A stretch of 64,000 nucleotides of DNA from Duganella dendranthematis (GTDB taxonomy: Bacteria; Pseudomonadota; Gammaproteobacteria; Burkholderiales; Burkholderiaceae_D), in contig NZ_CP051684.1 of the NCBI RefSeq assembly GCF_012849375.1, forward strand, positions 5,146,001-5,210,000, in the 5' to 3' direction. Every line of letters begins with the position of its first letter. The stretch's first letter is position 1. The notes under the pieces are model-generated. The model was not told the origin of the DNA. It was given only the letters and a program-made list of their open reading frames with translations, and searched no databases. The position numbers and the translations under genes are program-made. Positions 52,201 to 60,762 of this stretch are shown one piece after another.

Positions 52201-54225
52201 CTGCGCCGGCACCGGCTGCACCACCACGTAGCCGCCCGAGGTGCCGAACACGATGTCGCCGCTGGCGGTCTGGCCGGCGGCGTTGGTGATGTAGGGTTGG
52301 AACACCAGGCCGGCGGCGCGGTCCAGCACCTGCACCTGCAAAGTGGTGCTGTCGATCGACGCGATGCCGTCCGAGGTCGAGGCCCAGATGCGGCCGCTGC
52401 GGTCGGTTTGCAGCGCGGCGGCGTTATTGACCGGCAGGCCGGAACTGACGTCGAGCCGGCGGAAGCGGCGCGTGCCGTCGGCGTTGCGGCCGTCGAGGAT
52501 GGCGATGCCGTCGCTGCTGCTGGCCACCCACAGCCGGCCTTGCTGGTCGAAAGTCAGCGAGCCGATGTAGCTGGCCGGCAGCGAGGTGGCCGGATCGCCG
52601 CCGGGCAGGATCTGTTCGGCCTTGCCGCTGGCCGGGTCGAAGCGGTTGAGGCCCTTGCGGGTGCCGATCCACAGCGCGCCGTCCGGGCCTTCGCGCATGA
52701 CGCTGACGCGGTTGTCGCTGAGACCGCCGCTGCCGGGCGGTCCCTGGGTGAACAGGGTGGCGCTGCGGCTGCGCAGGTCGTAGCGCATCAGGCCGGAAGG
52801 CAGGCCCAGCCACAGCACCTCGCCCTGGCGCAGCACGCTGGCGATGCGCGGATAGGGATCGCCCAGCGGCAACGGCACGCGCCGCACTTGCGTGCCGAGG
52901 CCGCTGGTGTGGTAGAGGCCGAGCGAACTGCCGATCCAGGCTTCCTGCGGTTCGGCCTCGGTCAGGCTCAGCACCAGGCGGTTGGGCAGGGCGCTGTCCG
53001 GGCGGCTGGCGTCGGGACGCAGACCGGCGTGGCGGCGGCCGTCGGCGTCGATCAGGTCGATGCCCTGGTCGCCGAGGCCGACCCACAGCCGGCCGCCGCT
53101 GTCGGTCATGAAGGCGAAGGCGGAAATCTCGGCCAGGCCGGCGCCGTCGAGAATGGTGTCGACGGTGCGGTTGGCGGGGTTGTGGATGTCGACCCCGCGC
53201 TCGGTGGCCACCCACACCAGGCCGCTGCGGTCGCGCCAGATGGCGGCGGTGCGGTCGTGCGCCAGGCTGATTGACATGGCCGGGCGGTGCTGGATGCGGC
53301 GGCTGTGGCCGTTGATGTCGAATTCGATCAGGCCGCCGCCATAGGTGGCGGCCCACCAGGTGCCGGGCATGATTTCGGCGATTGACAGCACCATGGTGTC
53401 GGCGGCGTCCTTGACCTGGTCGAGTTGCAGCAGGCGCGCGCCGACCGCCACGCTGGCCACGCCGATGCCGCTCTTGGTGGTGCCGAACAGCACTTCGCCG
53501 GCGCGGTTGCTGGCCAGCGACAGCACGGCGTCGTCCACGCCAGCGACCGGCAGATCCGCGACCTGGCCGCTGGCGGCGTCGCGCCGCGCCAGACCGGCGT
53601 TGGAGCCGATCCACAGCGTGCCGTCGGCCTCGGTCAGCAGCGAGCGGATCTGGTTGCTGCGCGCGCCGCCGGCGGCGTCGCTGGCGCGCGGATAGTGGCG
53701 GATGGCGCCGCCGTGGGGCAGGTCGATGTAGTCGAGGCCGGCGGCGGTACCGACCCACAGGCCGCCGCGTGGATCGCTGGCCAAAGCGGCCACAGCCGGG
53801 CTGCTCAGGCCTTTCGGGCCGGCCGGATAGCGCACAAAGGTCTCGCTGCGCTTGTCGTACATGGCGACGCCGTCGGTGGTCGTGCCGAGCCACAGCCGGC
53901 CCTGCGGGTCGACGTGCAAGGTCTGCACGAAGTCGGCCGGCAGCGAATGCGGGTCATTGGCACGGTAAAAGAAATTGCGCATGCGGTAACCGTCCCAGCG
54001 ACCGAGACCGGATTGGGTGGCAAACCACAGGAAGCCGTCGCCATCCTGGGCGATGCTCATGGTGACCGGGCTGGGAAAGCCACGCTCGGCCGGCACCAGG
54101 TGTTCGAACATGGTGGGCGCCAGCTGTTTCCACGGCGACGGCGCGCCTGCGGCCAGCGGCGCCGCCAGCGCACACAACAGTGCCCAGGCTGCCCGGCTAG
54201 CTAAAAAGGAAAAGAAATTGCGCAC
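49264..54225 (-). CDS. Giant hybrid sensor histidine kinase with periplasmic propeller
   Basis: 1653 residues. A signal peptide or helix (residues 5-28) precedes two-component-regulator propeller repeats ([20 protein letters not shown] and many more) to about 730, then a Y_Y_Y domain ([15 protein letters not shown]), a membrane helix (~800-820), a GAF-like region and HisKA with His1000 in NISHEIRTP. HATPase, receiver 1 (Asp1291 in LLDWD), receiver 2 (Asp1435 in [11 protein letters not shown]) and an HPt domain with His1586 ([11 protein letters not shown]) follow. This complete phosphorelay resembles polysaccharide-sensing hybrid kinases. It lies beside the GH16 gene, which may be a target. 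No output regulator is fused. Confidence 0.9.
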   Translation of the reverse strand: MRNFFSFLASRAAWALLCALAAPLAAGAPSPWKQLAPTMFEHLVPAERGFPSPVTMSIAQDGDGFLWFATQSGLGRWDGYRMRNFFYRANDPHSLPADFVQTLHVDPQGRLWLGTTTDGVAMYDKRSETFVRYPAGPKGLSSPAVAALASDPRGGLWVGTAAGLDYIDLPHGGAIRHYPRASDAAGGARSNQIRSLLTEADGTLWIGSNAGLARRDAASGQVADLPVAGVDDAVLSLASNRAGEVLFGTTKSGIGVASVAVGARLLQLDQVKDAADTMVLSIAEIMPGTWWAATYGGGLIEFDINGHSRRIQHRPAMSISLAHDRTAAIWRDRSGLVWVATERGVDIHNPANRTVDTILDGAGLAEISAFAFMTDSGGRLWVGLGDQGIDLIDADGRRHAGLRPDASRPDSALPNRLVLSLTEAEPQEAWIGSSLGLYHTSGLGTQVRRVPLPLGDPYPRIASVLRQGEVLWLGLPSGLMRYDLRSRSATLFTQGPPGSGGLSDNRVSVMREGPDGALWIGTRKGLNRFDPASGKAEQILPGGDPATSLPASYIGSLTFDQQGRLWVASSSDGIAILDGRNADGTRRFRRLDVSSGLPVNNAAALQTDRSGRIWASTSDGIASIDSTTLQVQVLDRAAGLVFQPYITNAAGQTASGDIVFGTSGGYVVVQPVPAQPWGYQPPLVVSSVRLDHDIVPPGGLLGADGAALEIPPGTRKVEVEIAALDYSASQRNRYAFRLDGYDKDWVEADASHRAATYANVPPGHYRLYMRGSNRVGAWSPHELSMELHFLPAWYQTWWARLGALLAVLVCAWGTYRWRVRNLQQQVYSRTLHLERVHAIVKSINDELDFDALLHTILRESSAIGDVNVAYALISQSPGGPMAIRARWGYDALPSARDGVSPRAAQTQFVDAAVVIAPDMFLKQRTMLAVRIRVDNQVQGYLVFKQSAPFVRKDLEMFKALKEPFVSAFQKASAISAIQQARADAEASTRAKSEFLANISHEIRTPMNAILGFAGLGVHLDLPAKPRDYFTKIGRAGQNLLNIIDDVLDFAKIESGKLELETVPFDLSETLAQIADLFSWRAAEKGLELLAWAAPEVPLQLVGDPLRLNQVLVNLVGNALKFTADGHIGLRVELLDGTAASAPGTPVRLRFSVEDSGVGISAEQQARLFRAFSQADTSTTRLYGGTGLGLAISQQLVQAMGGVIGINSTPGQGSCFFFDLKLQRQADALPAPVPLPADAAGKRILVVDDCAMLRDMLGRQLRADGFAVHAVTSGAEALDYLATQSADLVLLDWDLPDLDGAETAHRMHQLPGHAQLPLVLMMTEFARDPAAQAAGQADIATILVKPLTPPQLLDAVLVGLGLAAPARPPVAVSASLSEAAQRIAGAHVLVVDDNVINQQVAREVLLRAGVRVELASSGADALALVDLAPFDAVLMDIQMPGMDGYETTARIRAQPRHAQLPLIAMTAHAVPGFRESSLGMGMNDYVTKPIDPERLFTVLAGQMQHTPERAAAAGSAVTALTAAAVAQDHIPALPGIDMDAALARLGGNVKLLNVLLQRFVGDFAPAPERLLAAIESGAYEQAALLVHKVRGAAGNLSMPELHRASGELEQLLMAPQRAPLEEALAAFAAALERVLDGVQAQRGETRDQIASVSP

Positions 54226-54344
54226 GAGTAACCGTTTTCATATTTCCCATGCTCGTTAGCAATGGGTATTGCGTGGTCTAGCATACGGAATTGTGTCGCA
54301 GTTGTCTATTTATTACAGCAACGCGTTCCGTTTGCGCACCGCCG

Positions 54345-54373
54345 TTGACAAAAAATATTTATGGGAATATATT
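54345..54373 (+). promoter_or_regulatory. Strong promoter of the GH16 gene
   Basis: A perfect TTGACA and TATATT with a 17-bp spacer. Transcription would start near 54380, about 50 bp before the ATG. Confidence 0.75.
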
Positions 54374-54384
54374 TTCAACAGCAA

Positions 54385-54400
54385 TTGGAATCGTTTCCAA
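54385..54400 (+). promoter_or_regulatory. LacI-family operator-like site
   Basis: TTGGAATCGTTTCCAA has perfect TTGGAA/TTCCAA arms with a central CG, the layout of LacI/GalR operators. It lies just downstream of the predicted GH16 transcription start, where a bound repressor would block initiation. No LacI gene is in the window. Confidence 0.6.
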
Positions 54401-54431
54401 CTTGCGTGGAGTGATAATAAAAGGAGACATA

Positions 54432-56258
54432 ATGAACCACCAGAAATTCGTTTTGTCCGCCGTCGCCGCCAGCATTGCACTGGCGTATGCGGCCCCCGCG
54501 ATGGCCAGCGTCACCAGTCCTGTCATCGGGCAGTTGCTGTGGTCGGAGGAGTTCAACGGTGCCACGTTGAACACCAGCCTGTGGAATACCTACGACGGCA
54601 ATGGCTGCCAGATCAACCTGTGCGGTTACGGCAATCAAGAGCTGGAATACTACAGTCCCAACAACCTGTCGCTGGTCAACGTGCCGTTCGAGCCGAACAC
54701 GCGCGCGCTGGCGATCCAGGCGCGCAGCCAGACGGTGGGCAGCAACGTGTTCACCTCCGGCAAACTGGACTCGTTCAACAAGGTGCAGGTGCAGTACGGC
54801 ATGGTCGAGATCCGCATGGCGACGCCGGCGCTGGGCACGGGCTTGTGGCCGGCTGCGTGGATGCTGGGCACCAGCCCGCAGGCGTGGCCGCGCAAGGGCG
54901 AGATCGACATCGTCGAGATGGGGCACAAGGCCAGCAGCCGCGCAGCGGCCGGCACGCCGACGCCAGCCATCGACAACTTCACCGGCGCCAATGTGATCAC
55001 CTGGCAGCAAGCCGCGTGCGTGACCGGCAACGAGAGCTGCGCCGCCTCCACCGCGTGGCAGACCAAGAACTGGTACACGCCGGCGCAATCGCTGGCCAAC
55101 CGTTTCGTGATTTATCGCTTCTACTGGACCGAATCGCAGATGCGCTTCACGGTGGTGGATAACGGCCTGGAATACGATATGTACAACAGCCCGCTGCCGG
55201 TCAACTCGACCGCGCTGCAGGCGCCGTTCTATCTGCTGTTTAACCTGGCCGTGGGCGGCAACTTTACCGACGCGGCCACGCCGGCGCAGGTAACGGCGCC
55301 GCTGCCGGGCACCATGTACGTCGACTACGTGCGCGTGTATCAGCTGGACGGCAAGGGGTCGGTCAAGCTGGGTAACCAGACGCCGGCGGAAGTGGGCAAG
55401 TTTGGCGTGTTCACGGACAATACCGTGGTCAACAACAAGCTGAACGCGGGGACCACCTCGGACGTTTTCGTCTGGAATACCGCCTCGACCACGGCCGGCA
55501 CCATCGCGCCGTATGAGGGCGCGAACGCCATGTCGTGGAGCTTCAACCAGCCGGGCTCGTGGTTTGGCGGCAGCGTGGAATCGCGCCAGGCGCGCGACAT
55601 GAGCGGATTCCGCAACGGCAATATGAAATTGAAGATCAAGATCCCTGCGAACGTCGCGTTCACGGTAGGGGTGCAGGATACCTACACGAACCAGAACGCA
55701 GTGAAATTCCCGGCGAATGCGACCACTTACGGGCTGGTGCGCAATGGCGACTGGGGTACGGCGACGATACCGATTGCCGACCTGGCAGGGAGCAAAGTCG
55801 CGTTGCAATCGATGCTGGACCTGTTCCAGATCGCCAGTGACGGCGCGGCCTTGCCGCAGTCGGCGTTCCAGATGTCGGTGGATGACATCATCTGGGATAG
55901 CGGCGTGCCGGCCCCGACGCCAACTCCCACACCGACGCCGACTCCTGCACCGACGCCAACGCCAACGCCAACGCCAACGCCGACACCAACGCCGACTCCG
56001 ACACCAACGCCAGCCGCCGTCCAGGCCAGCGCAACGATGCTGAAGTTTTCGCTGACCAGTTCAAGCTGGGCCGACGTGCACTACACCGTCAACAATGGCG
56101 GCCAGCAGAACGTGCGGATGACGCAAAATGCCGGCATCAACAGCTACACCGCCGGCGGCCTGAAGGCAGGCGATGTCGTGCGCTACACCTTCACCTACTG
56201 GGACAGCGCCAAAAACTACGCCGTCGACACTGCCCAGCAAACCTTCATCATGCAATAG
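54432..56258 (+). CDS. Secreted GH16 laminarinase-type glucanase with C-terminal CBM
   Basis: 608 residues from ATG at 54432 (AAGGAG upstream). Signal peptide (FVLSAVAASIALAYAAPAMA). GH16 catalytic domain at about 35-305, with GEIDIVEMG giving nucleophile Glu157, Asp159 and acid/base Glu162, preceded by FNKVQVQYGMVEIRMATPA. A beta-sandwich middle domain (~320-490) resembles galactose-binding or ExoP-type modules. Then comes a Pro-Thr linker (~494-527) and a C-terminal module starting ATMLKFSLTSSSWADVHYTV, like CBM56 beta-1,3-glucan-binding modules. It would degrade beta-1,3-glucans outside the cell. Confidence 0.88.
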   Translation: MNHQKFVLSAVAASIALAYAAPAMASVTSPVIGQLLWSEEFNGATLNTSLWNTYDGNGCQINLCGYGNQELEYYSPNNLSLVNVPFEPNTRALAIQARSQTVGSNVFTSGKLDSFNKVQVQYGMVEIRMATPALGTGLWPAAWMLGTSPQAWPRKGEIDIVEMGHKASSRAAAGTPTPAIDNFTGANVITWQQAACVTGNESCAASTAWQTKNWYTPAQSLANRFVIYRFYWTESQMRFTVVDNGLEYDMYNSPLPVNSTALQAPFYLLFNLAVGGNFTDAATPAQVTAPLPGTMYVDYVRVYQLDGKGSVKLGNQTPAEVGKFGVFTDNTVVNNKLNAGTTSDVFVWNTASTTAGTIAPYEGANAMSWSFNQPGSWFGGSVESRQARDMSGFRNGNMKLKIKIPANVAFTVGVQDTYTNQNAVKFPANATTYGLVRNGDWGTATIPIADLAGSKVALQSMLDLFQIASDGAALPQSAFQMSVDDIIWDSGVPAPTPTPTPTPTPAPTPTPTPTPTPTPTPTPTPTPAAVQASATMLKFSLTSSSWADVHYTVNNGGQQNVRMTQNAGINSYTAGGLKAGDVVRYTFTYWDSAKNYAVDTAQQTFIMQ

Positions 56259-56260
56259 GG

Positions 56261-57460
56261 TTAAGGCGCGACGGTGGCTTTCAGCGGGTGGGTGGCGCGC
56301 GCGGTCATGAGTTTGACCTTTTCCTGCCACTCGGCCGCCGTCTTGACGTGGCCGGCGCGGTCCCACGCCGCGCCGATGTAGTAACGCAGCGGTTTGCCGG
56401 ACTCCACCGGGGCGACGATCAGCTCGTTCAGCGCGTCTTCGGTAATGGCGGTCGCGCTTGGCAGCACGATGGCGGTGCCGAACGCGCCCTTGGTCGCCTG
56501 CGTGACCCATTGCGTTACCGCCACGCCGTCACGGCCGACGGCGATCTTTTCATCCTGGTTCTTGTCGGACGGCTTTTTATTCAGGCCGACCGCCACGGTC
56601 AGCTGCTGCGGGCCGCTGAAGGTGAAGGTGCTGTCCATGGTGTCGAAGTCCTGGCCGGCATCGACCGTGAAGCGCTTGACTTCGCTGACCTTGGCGCCAG
56701 CCGCATCCCAGCTGTCGTAGTTCAGCTCGAAGATGGTGCGGATCGGGCCATTGGCCAGCACTTTCCACGACGCGTAGTTGCGGCCTGCATACAGCTGCTT
56801 GCCGTCCCACACACCGGTGCCGCCAGCGCCGCGCGACTTGCCGACGTTGTACATGTCCATGCCTTCACCTTCGTCATGGTGATAGTGGTCGTGGCCCTTG
56901 TTGTACCAGCGGTCGACGATCGGGTAGTCGACGCGCTTGAACCAGATGTCCAGTCCGCTGGTGACCAGCACTTCCTTGCCGACGCCGGCCGTGTCCGGTG
57001 CTGCCAGCGCCGGGCCGTAGGTGCGGTGCGCAACGTGGTCGTTTTCCCAGCCGAAGTCGTCCAGACGTTCCGGCACGTAACGGGCGAAGGTTTTTGGGGC
57101 GAACGGCTGAGTCACTGTCTCTGTTTTTTCCACCGTGAAGGTGGCCTGTTTCTCGCCCGCGGCAAAGCTGTGCTGGAAGTACAGCTCGCCATAAGCGACG
57201 CCGATGCCTTTCGGATCCTTGGCCTGCGGCGCCACATTGCTGACCTGATACGGCAGCACATTGCCCTTGCTGTCCTTGACCGCGATTTTCTGAATCAGCG
57301 CACCAGGCAGCGCGCGGTTGATCTCGCTCCAGGGTATCGCGATGGTTTCCGACGGCCGTGCCAGGTCCAGGTCGTTGGTGACGGTGATCTTGGCCAGCTC
57401 GGCCGCCTGGGCGGCGCCGCCGCTCAGCAGGAAAGCAATCGGCAACAGGTAGGTGCGCAT
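56261..57460 (-). CDS. DUF4861-like exported protein, pectin-degradation context
   Basis: 399 residues from ATG at 57460, preceded by AAGGGGA; earlier Met codons overlap the upstream gene's coding end. Signal peptide (LLPIAFLLSGGAAQA). The body is beta-rich, with LARPSETIAIPWSEIN, YGELYFQHSFAAGEKQ and KGHDHYHHDEGEGMDMYNVG (His/Asp cluster), VGKSRGAGGTG and FELNYDSW. These recall DUF4861 proteins found with rhamnogalacturonan-degrading enzymes; some may be lyases or hydrolases, not established. It begins 13 bp after the GH105 gene ends and probably shares its transcript. Confidence 0.68.
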   Translation of the reverse strand: MRTYLLPIAFLLSGGAAQAAELAKITVTNDLDLARPSETIAIPWSEINRALPGALIQKIAVKDSKGNVLPYQVSNVAPQAKDPKGIGVAYGELYFQHSFAAGEKQATFTVEKTETVTQPFAPKTFARYVPERLDDFGWENDHVAHRTYGPALAAPDTAGVGKEVLVTSGLDIWFKRVDYPIVDRWYNKGHDHYHHDEGEGMDMYNVGKSRGAGGTGVWDGKQLYAGRNYASWKVLANGPIRTIFELNYDSWDAAGAKVSEVKRFTVDAGQDFDTMDSTFTFSGPQQLTVAVGLNKKPSDKNQDEKIAVGRDGVAVTQWVTQATKGAFGTAIVLPSATAITEDALNELIVAPVESGKPLRYYIGAAWDRAGHVKTAAEWQEKVKLMTARATHPLKATVAP

Positions 57461-57473
57461 GGTGGTCGTCCCC

Positions 57474-58874
57474 TTATTCATGGCTGTAGTTGGTGGCGCC
57501 GGCATCTTTCGGCACGTAGTGGTAGGTGCGCAGCTTGACCTGGACATCGATCTTCGGATTGTTGATCAGCTTGATCATCTCGGCGCCGGCCAGTAGTGCC
57601 GGGCCGTAGCCGTGCAGCGCATCAACGCTGGTCGGACGGTTGTAGTAGTAGATCTGGTCGCTGGCGAAGGTGGTGCCAACGCAGGTGCCTTCCACCTGAC
57701 CGCGCGCGTTGATGCGGGTCGTCAGACCAACCCAGCCGGCTTGCGCGATCGAGCCGTAAGTCGCGGCGCTAACCCAGCCTTCGTTGACGGCGTGCGCGAT
57801 CACGTAGGTGAAGATGGCGCTGGCTGAGGTTTCCAGATAGGAGTCGTTACGGTCCAGCATCTGGTGCCACAGGCCTTCGCCCGATTGCAGTTCGGCGATG
57901 CCGCGCAGCGTGGTGCGCAGCTGCGCCAGCACTTTCGGATAGCCAGGGTGGTCCTTCGGCAGCACGTCCAGCAGGTCGCTCATGGTCAGCACCGCCCAGC
58001 CATTGGCGCGCGCCCAGTAGAAGCGCGGCGCGTCCGGATTGTTGGCGTTCCAGCCGTGGGTGTATAGACTCAGCTGCGGATTGAACAGGTAGTGCGTCAT
58101 CTGCAGCACGTTCTTGACGGCGTCGTCATAGTACTCGCGCTTGCCGGTCAGATGGCCCATCTCGGCCAGCGCCGGCACGCCCATGTACATATCGTCGGCC
58201 CACAGCGATACCGCTTGCGGACGCTGGCGCGCCAGCGTGCCGTCCTTCAGGCGGAACTGTTTCTTGGCGACCCAGTTGCTGCAGGTGTCGATGAACTGGC
58301 CCATGTCCGGCCCGACTTTGGCGAACCTGGCGCGGATCATGGCGGCGCACATGGAGCCGGCGTCGTCCAGCGAGCGCGGATCGATCACGCGGGCGAAGCT
58401 GTTGGCGCGTTCCAGGTGGAATTGCTGTTCCTGCGCCTTGAAGTACGGGTACTTGTCGGCGATGAACTGGAAGTGGCGCGCCGTCATGGCGGTGAATTTG
58501 TTATCGCCGGTGACGGCCGCCGCCTTCATCAGGCCGGCGTGGACTACACCCATTTCGTAGACCTGGAAGTTCCATTCCGCGCTGCTTGGCTCGACAATAG
58601 CGTCGGCCACCGGCTGGCTAAAGTCGGTGATCTGGATGCCAGTGCTTTTGTGGACGACCTTGGTTGGTGTGGTGGCTTCCAGGTAGCTGCGGATGCGGTC
58701 CATCGAAGCCGTGATTTCGGCGACGGTCGGTTTTTTGTAGGGCACAGGGTAGGTGCCCTCGCCGGCGTCGTAGACGCTTTTGTTGTCCGGGTTGCGGTAC
58801 GGGCCTTCAGCATGGGCAGGAAGGGCGAGCAGGGTCGCGGCAACAGCCGCAATCAGGGCGGATGGGGAGGTCAC
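57474..58874 (-). CDS. GH105 unsaturated rhamnogalacturonyl hydrolase-like, exported
   Basis: 466 residues from GTG at 58874. Signal peptide (ALIAAVAATLLALPAHA). An (alpha/alpha)6 barrel is suggested by repeated helices. SLDDAGSM (Asp170/171) and SLWADDMYMG (Asp227/228) resemble the YteR/GH88-GH105 active site, and the RANGWAVLTMSDLLD and LETSASAIFTYVIA helices are typical. It removes unsaturated galacturonyl groups left by pectate or rhamnogalacturonan lyases. The promoter overlaps two GntR-like dyads. Confidence 0.85.
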   Translation of the reverse strand: MTSPSALIAAVAATLLALPAHAEGPYRNPDNKSVYDAGEGTYPVPYKKPTVAEITASMDRIRSYLEATTPTKVVHKSTGIQITDFSQPVADAIVEPSSAEWNFQVYEMGVVHAGLMKAAAVTGDNKFTAMTARHFQFIADKYPYFKAQEQQFHLERANSFARVIDPRSLDDAGSMCAAMIRARFAKVGPDMGQFIDTCSNWVAKKQFRLKDGTLARQRPQAVSLWADDMYMGVPALAEMGHLTGKREYYDDAVKNVLQMTHYLFNPQLSLYTHGWNANNPDAPRFYWARANGWAVLTMSDLLDVLPKDHPGYPKVLAQLRTTLRGIAELQSGEGLWHQMLDRNDSYLETSASAIFTYVIAHAVNEGWVSAATYGSIAQAGWVGLTTRINARGQVEGTCVGTTFASDQIYYYNRPTSVDALHGYGPALLAGAEMIKLINNPKIDVQVKLRTYHYVPKDAGATNYSHE

Positions 58875-58910
58875 GGGTTTTTGTCTCTTTATTTTGGTAA
58901 AACGTTTATT

Positions 58911-58921
58911 TGGTCAGACCA
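58911..58921. promoter_or_regulatory. GntR-like operator 1 (TGGTCAGACCA)
   Basis: Perfect TGGTC/GACCA arms around one base. It abuts the GH105 -10 box on the transcribed side, over the expected start point. A LacI-like AAACGTTT core lies further downstream at 58900-58907. Confidence 0.55.
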
Positions 58922-58949
58922 TTCTAGATTGGTCCGGCCACTTTTGCAA
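58921..58949 (-). promoter_or_regulatory. Predicted promoter of the GH105-DUF4861 unit
   Basis: On the minus strand TTGCAA and TAGAAT are 17 bp apart. The element reaches into the end of the MFS gene. Operator 2 (58930-58940) fills the spacer. Confidence 0.55.
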
Positions 58950-60141
58950 TCCGGACAGGCCACTTTGTGGCGAGCCAGAACAGCAGCGCGGCCACGCTGA
59001 GTCCGCCGCCAAGCAGGCAGACGCCGGACCAGCCTGCCATCGCATAGAGATTGGTGGCGGCCAGCGCGCCCGCGCCGCTGCCGATGGCGTAGAACACCAT
59101 GTAGCCGCCGATTAGCCGGCTGTGCTCGGTGCCGGAACGCAGGATCAGACTCTGGTTGGTGACGTGCAGGGCTTGCACGGCCAGGTCCAGCGCCAGGATG
59201 CCAATGAGCAAGGCGATTAGCGAGTGTGGTGCGAAGGCCAGTGGCAGCCAGGACAGCAGCATCAGCGTCAGCGCGATGGCGGAAGTGTGTTGCGCGCGAC
59301 CCCGATCGGCCCAGCGTCCGGCGCGGGCGGCGGCCAGCGCACCGGCCAGGCCGACAAGCCCGAAGGCGCCGATTGTCGTATGCGAATAACTGTAGGGCGG
59401 CGCGCTCAGCAGGAACACCAGCGCGCTCCAGAATGTGCCGAACACAGCAAACATCAGCAACGCGATCATTCCGCGCACTTGCAGCACGCGGTTGCGCCAC
59501 AGCAGACTGAACACGGAGGCGAGCAGGCGCAGGTAGGACTGCGGCAGCGATGCCGGAACGCCACCCTCACGCTGTGGCGCAGCATCCGCTGGGGCCTGCA
59601 CCGGCAGCGCGCGCCACAGCAGCATGGCCAGCGCCAGCATGAACGCCGCCGAGGCGGCATACACGCCACGCCATCCGGCCTGATCCGCGATCAGCCCGGC
59701 AAACACGCGTGCCAGCAGCAAGCCTGCCACCACGCCGCTTTGCGCCGCGCCGACCACGCGTCCGCGCTCGTCGTCGGCCGCAGCGCTGGCTGCGTAGGCA
59801 ATCAAACCCTGCGTCATCGCCGTGCCCAGCATGCCGATTGCCAGCATGCCCGCCATCAGCGAAATTGTCCCCGCCGCCAGGCAAACTCCCGCCAATGCCA
59901 TGGCCAGCGCCACCAGCTGCGCCAGCATCAAGCGCCGCCGTGGCAGCAGGTCGCCCAGCGGCACCAACAGGAGCAATGCGAGGACGCTGCCAAACTGGGT
60001 GGCGGTGATAACGCCGCCGACCGCCGCATCGGGGATCCCAAAATCCGCCGCCAACGCATCCAGCAACGGTTGCGCGTAATACACATTGGCGACACTCAGC
60101 CCGCTGGCGCAGGCAAACAACAATACTAAAGAACGCGGCAC
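58924..60141 (-). CDS. MFS transporter, drug/sugar efflux type
   Basis: 405 residues from GTG at 60141, with GGAGG 7 bases upstream. Twelve hydrophobic helices. The first helix FACASGLSVANVYYAQPLLD and the loop LVPLGDLLPRRRLM are typical of YnfM/arabinose-efflux-like MFS exporters. Divergent from an HxlR regulator that probably controls it through the inverted repeat between the two starts. The substrate is unknown. Confidence 0.85.
   Translation of the reverse strand: MPRSLVLLFACASGLSVANVYYAQPLLDALAADFGIPDAAVGGVITATQFGSVLALLLLVPLGDLLPRRRLMLAQLVALAMALAGVCLAAGTISLMAGMLAIGMLGTAMTQGLIAYAASAAADDERGRVVGAAQSGVVAGLLLARVFAGLIADQAGWRGVYAASAAFMLALAMLLWRALPVQAPADAAPQREGGVPASLPQSYLRLLASVFSLLWRNRVLQVRGMIALLMFAVFGTFWSALVFLLSAPPYSYSHTTIGAFGLVGLAGALAAARAGRWADRGRAQHTSAIALTLMLLSWLPLAFAPHSLIALLIGILALDLAVQALHVTNQSLILRSGTEHSRLIGGYMVFYAIGSGAGALAATNLYAMAGWSGVCLLGGGLSVAALLFWLATKWPVRIAKVAGPI
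58930..58940. promoter_or_regulatory. GntR-like operator 2 (TGGTCCGGCCA)
   Basis: The same dyad as operator 1 with one mismatched pair, centred 19 bp away (about two helical turns). It lies in the promoter spacer of the GH105 gene and inside the last codons of the MFS gene. Confidence 0.45.
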
Positions 60142-60169
60142 GATCAGCCTCCAAATCTAGTTGCAAAAC

Positions 60170-60202
60170 AAAACTGGTTGCAGCCTACCGTAAACCAGTT
60201 TT
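60170..60202. promoter_or_regulatory. 10-bp inverted repeat, likely HxlR operator
   Basis: AAAACTGGTT (60170-60179) and AACCAGTTTT (60193-60202) are exact reverse complements separated by 13 bp. They lie between the divergent MFS and hxlR starts and overlap the predicted hxlR promoter (TTGCAG at 60178, TAAAAT at 60202). The position suits autoregulation plus control of the pump. Confidence 0.7.
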
Positions 60203-60216
60203 AAAATGCAACCATG
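60202..60216 (+). promoter_or_regulatory. hxlR -10 box 6 bp before ATG
   Basis: TAAAAT, six bases, then ATG at 60214; no Shine-Dalgarno sequence is present. This is the third occurrence of this geometry in the window, suggesting a leaderless transcript. Confidence 0.5.
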
Positions 60217-60666
60217 GCCAAACGAAAATCCTTACAACAAGACGACTGTCCCGTCGCCCGCGCGGTCGACCTGGTGGGCGACCGTTGGTCGATGCTGATC
60301 GTGCGCGATGCGCTGGACGGCATCCGCCGCTTCGGCGACTTCCAGCGCAACCTCGGCGTCGCCCGCAACATTCTGTCCGACCGCCTGAGCGCGCTGGTGG
60401 AGGAAGGCTTGCTGACCATCCAACCCGCCTCCGACGGCAGCGCCTACCAGGAATACGTGCTGACCAGCAAAGGCGAGAGCCTGTTCCCGGCCATCGTCGC
60501 GCTGCGGCAGTGGGCCGAACGCCACCTGTTCACCGCTGGCGAAGCCCACTCCGTGCTGCTGGAAAAAGACAGCGGCAAACGCGTGAGCCCTATGCAACCA
60601 CGCGATCACGACGGGCACATTCTCAAACCGGCACAGGCGGTGGTGAAAAAAATCGTTAGAAAGTGA
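60214..60666 (+). CDS. HxlR-family transcriptional regulator
   Basis: 150 residues. The winged helix domain has the conserved N-terminal Cys in DDCPVARAVDLVGDRWSMLI, then RRFGDFQRNLGVARNILSDR and LVEEGLLTIQPAS, all typical HxlR. HxlR proteins often sense aldehydes or redox-active compounds through the Cys. The divergent MFS exporter is the probable target. Confidence 0.9.
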   Translation: MAKRKSLQQDDCPVARAVDLVGDRWSMLIVRDALDGIRRFGDFQRNLGVARNILSDRLSALVEEGLLTIQPASDGSAYQEYVLTSKGESLFPAIVALRQWAERHLFTAGEAHSVLLEKDSGKRVSPMQPRDHDGHILKPAQAVVKKIVRK

Positions 60667-60762
60667 ACAAATTTATTCAAACCGTCGCCCTTTTAAAGAA
60701 CATGGGAGTACAATTATTTGAACGGTCGTGCTTTTTTATCGGCTGAATAATAAGGAGACAGC

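Noticed and set aside
51511..53274. Plus-strand frame of 587 codons opposite the sensor kinase
   Set aside because: Its regular Gly/Ala/Val/Arg repeats reflect the propeller repeats read backwards.
55909..56013. Short tandem repeat that might be a CRISPR or microsatellite
   Set aside because: It encodes the Pro-Thr linker of the GH16 enzyme in frame; there are no spacers between repeats.
60722..60729. ACG-GT-CGT dyad linked with the similar core inside the 48005-48026 palindrome as one regulon
   Set aside because: The shared eight bases are a common short dyad and the flanks differ, so this is insufficient to propose a common regulator.
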